From positions 1-12,960 of the forward strand of contig JAGWXQ010000012.1 of NCBI GenBank assembly GCA_018969805.1: 12,960 bases of DNA, in the 5' to 3' direction. The notes beneath the pieces are model-generated. The model worked only from the letters and a program-made list of their open reading frames with translations, was not told where the DNA came from and did not search any database. Position 1 is the stretch's first letter. Every line of letters starts with the position of its first letter. Positions 7,386 through 12,960 of the stretch are shown here, one piece after another. The DNA comes from Paenibacillaceae bacterium (GTDB taxonomy: Bacteria; Bacillota; Bacilli; Paenibacillales; YIM-B00363). The position numbers and the translations under genes were made by a program.

Positions 7386-8615
7386 TCACTCCGCCCGCCG
7401 CAAAACGATCGATGCATTGTGGCCACCAAACCCGAAACTATTGGACATGACCGTATGCAGTGCGCACGGACGTGCACGGTGCGGCACAAAATCCAAATCG
7501 CACGCCTCGTCCGGCGTATCGAGATTGATCGTCGGAGGGATGACTTGGTGCTGCAACGCAAGCACGCACAAAATCGCTTCGACACCACCGGCGGCACCGA
7601 GCAAATGCCCGGTCATCGACTTCGTAGACGATACGGCAAGCGCATACGCATGCGCCCCAAACGCCTGCTTGATCGCCTTCGTCTCCGACGCATCGCCCGC
7701 GGCGGTCGATGTGCCGTGGGCGTTGATGTACTGGATGTCGTGCGGCGACACACCCGCATCGTCAAGAGCGTGCTGCATGCAGCGCGCCGCGCCGTCCGGA
7801 TCGGGATCGGTCATATGGTGCGCATCCGCACTCATCCCAAATCCCGCGATTTCTGCATACACCCGGGCTCCTCGCGCACGCGCATGGTCGAGCGACTCAA
7901 TGACGAGCACGCCCGCACCTTCACCCATGACAAACCCATCGCGGTCGCGATCAAACGGACGTGAAGCCGCTTGGGGCGCATCGTTTCGCGTGGACAACGC
8001 GCGCATGGCACAAAAACCGCCAATGCCCGTCGGACGAATCGTCGCCTCCGCCCCACCACAAATCATCGCATCGGCATAGCCGTGCTCAATGAGTCGGGCA
8101 GCTTCCCCGATCGAATGCGCACCCGATGCACACGCCGTCACAGCCGTCGTATTTGGCCCTTTTGCGCCCGTCACGATCGAGACGTGTCCCGTTGCCATAT
8201 TTGCGATCATCATCGGAATAAAAAACGGAGAAACCCGCCGCGGTCCTTTCGTCAACAACACCGCATGCTGCTCTTCCCATGTGCCAAGTCCACCAATGCC
8301 CGAGCCAATACACACACCAACCCGATCGGGTTGCGCAAAGTGCGTCCACTGAGCCATCGCCAACGCTTGCTTCGCAGCTGCGACCGCAAACTGGACGTAT
8401 CGATCGATGCGGCGCGCCTCCTTGCGCTCCATCCACAGCTCGGCATCCCAATCCTTCACTTCCGCGGCAATGTGCGTGTCGTACGCACGCGTGTCAAACG
8501 AGGTGATGGGCGAGACACCAGAGCGCCCTTGCAACACATTGTCCCACAGCCCATCGACCGTATTGCCCAAAGCAGTGACGACACCCATGCCTGTCACAAC
8601 GACCCGCCGTTTCAT
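7386..8615 (-). CDS. fabF: 3-oxoacyl-[ACP] synthase II (KAS II)
   Basis: Condensing enzyme that elongates acyl-ACP with malonyl-ACP in type II fatty-acid synthesis; in many bacteria it also adjusts chain length and unsaturation with temperature. The 409 residues match the family length. The thiolase-fold Cys-His-His site is complete: Cys162 in VTACASGAH, His300 in NAHGTSTAAGD and His337 in KSMTGHLLGAAG (Lys332 conserved), with the C-terminal FGFGGHNAS loop. Start ATG 8615 is preceded by GGTGAGG about 4 bases upstream. It begins 30 bases after the acpP stop, and its TGA overlaps the alternative start codons of rnc. Confidence 0.97.
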   Translation of the reverse strand: MKRRVVVTGMGVVTALGNTVDGLWDNVLQGRSGVSPITSFDTRAYDTHIAAEVKDWDAELWMERKEARRIDRYVQFAVAAAKQALAMAQWTHFAQPDRVGVCIGSGIGGLGTWEEQHAVLLTKGPRRVSPFFIPMMIANMATGHVSIVTGAKGPNTTAVTACASGAHSIGEAARLIEHGYADAMICGGAEATIRPTGIGGFCAMRALSTRNDAPQAASRPFDRDRDGFVMGEGAGVLVIESLDHARARGARVYAEIAGFGMSADAHHMTDPDPDGAARCMQHALDDAGVSPHDIQYINAHGTSTAAGDASETKAIKQAFGAHAYALAVSSTKSMTGHLLGAAGGVEAILCVLALQHQVIPPTINLDTPDEACDLDFVPHRARPCALHTVMSNSFGFGGHNASIVLRRAE

Positions 8616-8645
8616 CCATCCTCACCCCGCTTATGGACTGTACCG

Positions 8646-8882
8646 CTACAGCCTTTGCTCGATGTACGCGACCACTTCACCGACAGTTTTGATTTTTTCT
8701 ACGTCTTCGTTTGGGATTTCGAGGTCAAACTCCTCTTCAAACTCCATGACCAATTCGACAACGTCCAACGAATCTGCTCCCAAATCATCTTTAAACGATG
8801 TCTCGTTTGTCACTTCTTTTTTCTTTACATCCAATCGATTGTCGATCACTTTAATGACACGCGCAAATACGTCCCCCGTCAT
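8646..8882 (-). CDS. acpP: Acyl carrier protein
   Basis: Small acidic carrier that holds growing acyl chains on a 4'-phosphopantetheine arm and shuttles them among the Fab enzymes; it also feeds PlsX. 78 residues, typical length. The attachment serine is Ser38 in the LGADSLDVVELVM motif at the start of helix II, followed by the acidic run EFEEEFDLEIPNED. Start ATG 8882 has a very strong ribosome site, AGAGGAGGTGAG, ending two bases upstream with the core AGGAGG about 6-7 bases from the ATG, suited to a highly made protein. It lies 55 bases after fabG, the widest gap inside the operon, where a possible extra promoter sits. Confidence 0.98.
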   Translation of the reverse strand: MTGDVFARVIKVIDNRLDVKKKEVTNETSFKDDLGADSLDVVELVMEFEEEFDLEIPNEDVEKIKTVGEVVAYIEQRL

Positions 8883-8903
8883 GTGCTCACCTCCTCTGCA
8901 TTC

Positions 8904-8932
8904 AGTATACTCAACGACGCGACGCTTGACCA
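8904..8932 (-). promoter_or_regulatory. Possible internal promoter for acpP
   Basis: In the fabG-acpP gap the minus strand reads TGGTCA (8932-8927, four of six bases as in TTGACA), a 17-base spacer, then TATACT (8909-8904, close to TATAAT). The predicted start near 8897 falls at the edge of the ribosome site, leaving a leader of only about 15 bases. Extra expression of acpP relative to its neighbours would make biological sense, but this rests on sequence match only. Confidence 0.35.
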
Positions 8933-8937
8933 GAGCA

Positions 8938-9687
8938 CTACGTCATCGTCATCCCTCCATCGACGCTGATCGTCTGCCCCGTCACGTATTGGGCATGGGG
9001 CGACAGCAAAAATGCCACGACGTGCGCCACATCGTCTACACTGCCAAACGTACCGAGCGGAATCGTCTGCAGCATTTTGGAACGCACTTCTTCTGAAAGG
9101 GACGCGGTCATGTCCGTCTCAATAAACCCCGGGGCGACGCAGTTGGCCGTAATGCCTTTGGACGCGAGTTCGCGGGCAGCCGTCTTCGTCAGTCCGATCA
9201 CGCCCGCTTTGGCAGCGACGTAGTTGGCTTGCCCCGCATTGCCCAATTTGGCGACGACAGAAGAAATCGTGACGATGCGCCCGTACCGCTGGCGCACCAT
9301 CGGGCGAGACACGGCTTGGATCAGATGAAATACCCCTTTTAAATTTGTATCCATTACGTCGTCCCACTCAGATGCACGCATGCGCATAAGCAACCCATCA
9401 CGCGTAATGCCCGCATTGGCAATGAGCGCATCGACACGTCCATATGCATCCAGTGTCGCCGCCACGAGCGCATCGACTTGTGCTTTGTCGCGCACGTCCG
9501 CCTGCATCGCAAACGCTTCGCCACCACCGTCGCGGATCGATGCGACAACACGCTCCGCTTCCGCTTCCTTGCCTGCATAATTGACGACGACGCGCATCCC
9601 CAACGTGGCAAGCGTTGTGGCGATCGCCCGCCCTATGCCCCGGGACGCCCCGCTCACGAGCGCGACGTGCCCCACCACGTTGCTCAC
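8938..9687 (-). CDS. fabG: 3-oxoacyl-[ACP] reductase
   Basis: NADPH-dependent short-chain dehydrogenase that performs the first reduction of each fatty-acid cycle. 249 residues from the chosen start. Visible: cofactor loop GASRGIG (13-19), NAG (91-93), and the catalytic set Asn115, Ser143 (ISSVVAKLG), Tyr156 and Lys160 (YVAAK), with the C-terminal tail ISVDGGMTMT. The frame opens upstream to 9705, but GTG 9687 is chosen: GGGAGG sits 7 bases before it, the length fits the family, and its GTGA overlaps the fabD stop (TGA at 9686-9684), a standard coupling arrangement. Confidence 0.96.
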   Translation of the reverse strand: MSNVVGHVALVSGASRGIGRAIATTLATLGMRVVVNYAGKEAEAERVVASIRDGGGEAFAMQADVRDKAQVDALVAATLDAYGRVDALIANAGITRDGLLMRMRASEWDDVMDTNLKGVFHLIQAVSRPMVRQRYGRIVTISSVVAKLGNAGQANYVAAKAGVIGLTKTAARELASKGITANCVAPGFIETDMTASLSEEVRSKMLQTIPLGTFGSVDDVAHVVAFLLSPHAQYVTGQTISVDGGMTMT

Positions 9688-10622
9688 ACGCACACCTCCC
9701 GCCACTGTCGTGCGACGTCGTGCGCTGTAGCAACGCTCGTCACCGCATACGTACGCATATGCGGTGCAATTTTTGCAACAAGCTTCGCCAGCACAGATGC
9801 CGGTCCGACCTCAATGACCGTATCGACTTCCGCTGCGGCGAGCGTATGCACGCATTGTTGCCACAACACGGGCATCGCGATCGACTGCACAAGACGTTCC
9901 AAAACGACATCACTGTCCGTATATATACCTCCATCGCAATTGAGTACGATCGGCGTGCGCATCGGCGCAAACACCACACCGTGCAGCGCGCTCGCAAACT
10001 GTGCAACAGCAGGCTGCATGCGCTCCGTATGAAACGGACCCGCGACATCAAGCGGAATGACACGCTTCACCCCACACTGCTTCGCCTGTGCAACAAACGC
10101 ATCGATCGCATCCGATACACCCGAAACGACGACTTGCTTTGGTTCGTTGTCGTTTGCAATCCCAACAAATCCGACTTCCACGGAAATGCGGGCGCACAAC
10201 TGCGCGATCGCATCGCGCTCGCCCCCAATCGCCGCAGCCATCGCCCCAGGCACCGTCTGCACACACGCGTGCATCGCTTTACCGCGCGCCCCAACGATGC
10301 GTACCGCCTCGCGCGCGTCCAACGCCCCCGCCGCACAGAGCGCCGCCCACTCCCCGACGCTGTGCCCAGCGACAAAGTCTGGACGCACATCCCCCAGCGC
10401 CTCCGCAAGTACGCCCCAATACGCCAAACTGACGGCGACGATGGCCGGCTGTGCACAGTGCGTGCGTACGAGCTCAGATGCCGGTCCGTCCTGCATGAGT
10501 GCCGTTAGCCCCATCCCGACCGTCTTGTCAATGTCTCGCAACAACGGAACATCGATCACATCGCTCCCCATGCCGACGTGCTGCACGCCCTGACCGGGAA
10601 ATACGACCGCTACACGCTTCAT
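9684..10622 (-). CDS. fabD: Malonyl-CoA:ACP transacylase
   Basis: Transfers malonyl from CoA to acyl carrier protein, supplying the extender unit for FabH and FabF. 312 residues, normal length. The N-terminus has VFPGQG (Gln11 for the oxyanion hole). The nucleophile Ser88 lies in GHSVGEWAAL, Arg113 in GARGKAM holds the malonyl carboxylate, and His198 lies in GPFHTERM. The frame extends upstream to 10673, inside fabH, but ATG 10622 is chosen because it starts the conserved MKRVAVVFPGQG and has GGAGGG 7 bases upstream. It begins 23 bases after the fabH stop and overlaps fabG by 4 bases. Confidence 0.96.
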   Translation of the reverse strand: MKRVAVVFPGQGVQHVGMGSDVIDVPLLRDIDKTVGMGLTALMQDGPASELVRTHCAQPAIVAVSLAYWGVLAEALGDVRPDFVAGHSVGEWAALCAAGALDAREAVRIVGARGKAMHACVQTVPGAMAAAIGGERDAIAQLCARISVEVGFVGIANDNEPKQVVVSGVSDAIDAFVAQAKQCGVKRVIPLDVAGPFHTERMQPAVAQFASALHGVVFAPMRTPIVLNCDGGIYTDSDVVLERLVQSIAMPVLWQQCVHTLAAAEVDTVIEVGPASVLAKLVAKIAPHMRTYAVTSVATAHDVARQWREVCV

Positions 10623-10645
10623 CCTCTGTCCCTCCATCGCACTGC

Positions 10646-11635
10646 TCACCACACGAGTGCCGCAGCACCCCACGTCAGCCCTCCACCAAATCCGACGAGC
10701 ACAACCGTATGTCCTGCACGCAACCGCCCCAACGATTGGGCTTCTGCCAGCGCAATCGGGATCGTCGCAGCCGACATATTGCCATACGATGCGATGTTTA
10801 CAAACACTTTTTGTGGATCCAAACGCAACTTTTCTACAGCAGCATCAATGATGCGTACGTTTGCCTGATGTGGAACGAGCATGTCGAGATCCGCAATCGT
10901 TAGCCCCGCCTTTGCGAGAACGGCGATCGTTTGTTGTTCGAGTGTACGGACGGCAAACTTAAACACTTCTTTTCCATTTTGCCAAATACACCGCGTCATG
11001 CCCTCTGGCAAATGCTGCTCCGATGGATACCGCGATCCACCGACACACCCCCCGCGCAACAGCGGTGCCCCATGCCCGTCCGCGCCAAGCGAAAACGCCC
11101 GAAATCCACGCCCAGCATCCGTCGGCCCCAAAACGACCGCACCCGCACCGTCCCCAAACAAAATGCACGTATTGCGATCCGTATAGTCCGTCACGCGTGA
11201 AAGCACTTCCGCACCAATAACGAGCACGTGCCGATACATCCCCGTCGCAATACACTGCGATGCCATCGCCAATGCGTATACGAATCCCGAGCATGCAGCA
11301 GAGAGATCAAACGCTGCCGCACGATGCGCGCCGATGCGCGCCTGCACGAGACACGCCGTCGATGGACACATCATATCCGGGGTCATCGTCGCGACAATGA
11401 TGCAATCAATGTCTGCTGCTCCGACTCCCGCCTGCTCCATCGCACGCTGTGCCGCGACAACGGCCAAATCCGAAGTTGCCTCATCCGGTGCCGCAATGCG
11501 CCGCTCGAGAATGCCCGTACGCGTGCGAATCCATTCGTCCGTCGTATCGACATACTGCTGCACATCCGCATTCGTCAACACGTTGGACGGAACGAACATC
11601 CCTGTCCCAATGATGCCGACCGTGGCCATGCTCAT
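10646..11635 (-). CDS. fabH: 3-oxoacyl-[ACP] synthase III (KAS III)
   Basis: Starts fatty-acid chains by condensing an acyl-CoA primer with malonyl-ACP; primer choice (acetyl or branched) sets whether straight or branched acids are made. 329 residues. The Cys-His-Asn triad is complete: Cys115 in LSAACSGFVYA, His256 in VPHQANVRI and Asn286 in ASYGNMSAATIP. TDEWIRTRTGI (about 32-42) belongs to the CoA-binding side. The frame opens upstream to 11695, but ATG 11635 is chosen because AAGGAG (11650-11645) lies 9 bases before it; ATG 11629 is an alternative. It is 22 bases after plsX. Branched-chain primer use is likely in a Firmicute but cannot be read from the sequence. Confidence 0.97.
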   Translation of the reverse strand: MSMATVGIIGTGMFVPSNVLTNADVQQYVDTTDEWIRTRTGILERRIAAPDEATSDLAVVAAQRAMEQAGVGAADIDCIIVATMTPDMMCPSTACLVQARIGAHRAAAFDLSAACSGFVYALAMASQCIATGMYRHVLVIGAEVLSRVTDYTDRNTCILFGDGAGAVVLGPTDAGRGFRAFSLGADGHGAPLLRGGCVGGSRYPSEQHLPEGMTRCIWQNGKEVFKFAVRTLEQQTIAVLAKAGLTIADLDMLVPHQANVRIIDAAVEKLRLDPQKVFVNIASYGNMSAATIPIALAEAQSLGRLRAGHTVVLVGFGGGLTWGAAALVW

Positions 11636-11657
11636 GATCGTACACTCCTTTGTCTTG

Positions 11658-12653
11658 CTATGCAATGCCAGTAAAGCTGCCCCCAATGTCCGCATCGACC
11701 ATCGTCTTCACTTGCACAAACGCATTGTGCAACGTCGCCGCATCGCTCGATCCGTGGCACTTCAAAAGCACGCCACGCACACCGAGCAACGGCGCGAGAG
11801 CCACTTGCTTCTCATCAAACCGCTGTCGCAACGCACGCATGCGCGGACGCACGATCGCACCCGCAATCGACGTCAGCAACGACGATTGGAGCTCTGCCTT
11901 GATCGAGCGAAACATGAGCGACACCGCGCCTTCGAGTGCCTTAAGCAAAATGTTGCCCGAAAACCCATCGCACACGAGCACGTCGCATACGCCTTGCAAT
12001 ACGTCGCGCGCTTCGACATTTCCCACAAAATGAAGAGGACTGTCTTGCAGCAGTGCATACACTTCTTTCGTCAATGCATTGCCCTTGCTCGGCTCTGTCC
12101 CTACGTTGAGCAAACCAATGCGCGGCGTGCCGATCCGATGCACACCTTGACGATACCGCGCACCCATGTGCGCATACTGCACGAGCTGCCGCGCTGTAGC
12201 ATCCATATTTGCCCCGACATCAAGCACGAGCACCCCACGCCCATCCATCGTCGGAAACGTAGGAGCAAGTGCTGCCCGCTCAATGCCCTTGATGCGCCCG
12301 ACAACAAGCGTCCCCGCCACAAGAAACGCACCCGTATTGCCCGCCGTCACCATCGCATCGACTGCTCCGTCACGCACAAGCTTCGCCGCCATGACGAGCG
12401 AGCTGCGTTTTTTCGTCTGCACCGCACGCACAGGCTCTTCGTGCGCGTCGATGACTTCCGTCGTATGCTCTATGCGCACACGATGCCGATACACAAACGG
12501 CTCCCACCGCGCCATGTGCTTCTCGATGTGCGCCGTATCGCCCACAAGGACGACTTCAATAGCTCCATCCAATGTATTCAACGCCTGACAAACACCGTCG
12601 ATCACCGCCTGCGGCGCATGATCGCCTCCATGTACATCGACTGCAACGCGCAC
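11658..12653 (-). CDS. plsX: Phosphate acyltransferase (acyl-ACP:phosphate transacylase)
   Basis: Peripheral-membrane enzyme that turns acyl-ACP into acyl-phosphate, the donor for PlsY in phosphatidic acid synthesis. 331 residues, normal. Family marks: N-terminal VDVHGGDHAP (usual form VDAMGGDHAP), AMVTAGNTGA (about 105-114), LDVGANMDA, GLLNVGTEPSKGN, and CDGFSGNILLKALEG. GTG 12653 is the start: it gives the conserved N-terminus and has GGAGGAG 5 bases upstream. It is the first gene of the operon visible here. In many Bacilli fapR, the malonyl-CoA-responsive repressor, lies directly upstream; no fapR is present in the 307 bases before the window end. Confidence 0.97.
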   Translation of the reverse strand: MRVAVDVHGGDHAPQAVIDGVCQALNTLDGAIEVVLVGDTAHIEKHMARWEPFVYRHRVRIEHTTEVIDAHEEPVRAVQTKKRSSLVMAAKLVRDGAVDAMVTAGNTGAFLVAGTLVVGRIKGIERAALAPTFPTMDGRGVLVLDVGANMDATARQLVQYAHMGARYRQGVHRIGTPRIGLLNVGTEPSKGNALTKEVYALLQDSPLHFVGNVEARDVLQGVCDVLVCDGFSGNILLKALEGAVSLMFRSIKAELQSSLLTSIAGAIVRPRMRALRQRFDEKQVALAPLLGVRGVLLKCHGSSDAATLHNAFVQVKTMVDADIGGSFTGIA

Positions 12654-12678
12654 CGTGGCTCCTCCACTTCTTCGACGC

Positions 12679-12715
12679 TTTTTGCGACACGACTTGCATC
12701 ATCCGTGCAAAAAAG
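12679..12715 (-). promoter_or_regulatory. Two mutually exclusive small hairpins in the plsX leader
   Basis: The block GCAAAAAA (12707-12714) can pair with TTTTTGC (12679-12685), or part of it (TGCAA, 12706-12710) can pair with TTGCA (12694-12698). Both cannot form together. The region lies between the predicted start near 12719 and the plsX ribosome site. The complementarity is seen; stems are short and mostly A-U, so any regulatory role is speculative. Confidence 0.2.
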
Positions 12716-12725
12716 TCCAATGTGT

Positions 12726-12755
12726 ATTGTACATCAACGACATACGTGATCGCAA
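12726..12755 (-). promoter_or_regulatory. Possible promoter of the plsX-to-ftsY operon
   Basis: The minus strand reads TTGCGA (12755-12750, four of six consensus bases), an 18-base spacer and TACAAT (12731-12726, five of six). The predicted start near 12719 gives a leader of about 66 bases before the GTG of plsX. Moderately plausible; the operon may also be read from genes further upstream, outside the window. Confidence 0.4.
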
Positions 12756-12960
12756 GCAACAAGAATGAACAACGTGATCGCACAATGACACCGCGTACCC
12801 GCCCCACAGCCCCACACATCGCAACACAGGAACAACGCACAACGATACAAAAATCGGATGAACGAAACAGTATAGGACAAGGACACGGCGCGCATGACAA
12901 CACACCAAAAATAATCCACGACGATATGCGCGCGCAAATGGCACGACACAGATCATTGAC

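Larger units (their letters stand above)
12654..12960. other. Gene-free stretch upstream of plsX
   Basis: 307 bases without a convincing gene. The plus strand is rich in A and C, so the minus strand is T/G-rich and lacks stops in long stretches; the resulting minus-strand frames give Cys-rich, hydrophobic products with no family look and no good ribosome site. A possible plsX promoter and leader hairpins occupy 12679-12755. I see nothing I can name in 12760-12960: no tRNA, no repeat array, no FapR-like 17-base box. Confidence 0.6.

Noticed and set aside
12870..12900. TTGTCA and TATACT on the minus strand as a second promoter upstream of plsX
   Set aside because: The spacer is 20 bases, too long for a standard sigma70-type promoter, and no better -35 is found at 16-18 bases.
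12556..12956. Long minus-strand frames covering the plsX upstream region and running into plsX
   Set aside because: Cys-rich, hydrophobic translations with no recognisable domain; one overlaps the well-supported plsX start by about 100 bases in another frame. Explained by T/G-rich composition.
12785..12960. Plus-strand frame open from ATG 12785 to the window end (58 codons), possibly a gene divergent from plsX
   Set aside because: No ribosome site before the ATG, low-complexity hydrophilic product without family look, and the A/C-rich strand naturally lacks stops. It cannot be judged without the sequence beyond 12960.
1..12960. Search for mobile elements, CRISPR arrays, tRNA/rRNA genes and phage genes
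   Set aside because: No terminal inverted repeats, transposase, regularly spaced repeats, cloverleaf-like sequence or phage-like genes were seen on either strand; the cluster is chromosomal housekeeping.

Overview
The window reads as a piece of a bacterial chromosome, most likely from the Bacillota (Firmicutes). The main evidence is the gene order: read on the minus strand, plsX-fabH-fabD-fabG-acpP-fabF-rnc-smc-ftsY runs as one tight co-directional cluster, the classic Firmicute fatty-acid/phospholipid plus rnc-smc-ftsY arrangement. Supporting it are strong Shine-Dalgarno sequences, several GTG starts, a near-consensus SigA-type promoter and a short FtsY without a long acidic N-terminus. G+C is moderate to high (mid-50s by eye). 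Genus cannot be named from this sequence.

Layout. Bases 1-1119 (+) hold the 3' part of a biotin-synthesis aminotransferase (bioA type), cut by the window edge. It converges on a minus-strand gene at 1143-2039 that encodes a secreted protein I do not recognise, with eight cysteines in four close pairs; a perfect 10-bp hairpin covers the bioA stop codon. From 2146 to 12653 every gene is on the minus strand and gaps are 55 bases or less, with two places where a stop overlaps or abuts the next start (fabD/fabG and fabF/rnc). The last 307 bases (12654-12960) contain no convincing gene; they hold a possible plsX promoter and leader.

How the genes work together. PlsX makes acyl-phosphate for phospholipid synthesis. 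FabD, FabH, FabG, AcpP and FabF supply malonyl-ACP, initiation, reduction, the carrier and elongation of the type II fatty-acid pathway. rnc (RNase III), smc (chromosome condensation and segregation) and ftsY (SRP receptor) follow, a common housekeeping linkage of membrane growth, chromosome organisation and protein targeting.

Most of the window is ordinary and well conserved; I do not see a new multi-gene system. The items most worth a second look are the unknown secreted cysteine-pair protein with its own strong promoter and operator-like repeats, the marked over-representation of CGATCG/GCGATCGC, the predominance of TAG stops, and the Cys/His/Gln-rich, Lys-poor coiled coil of SMC.
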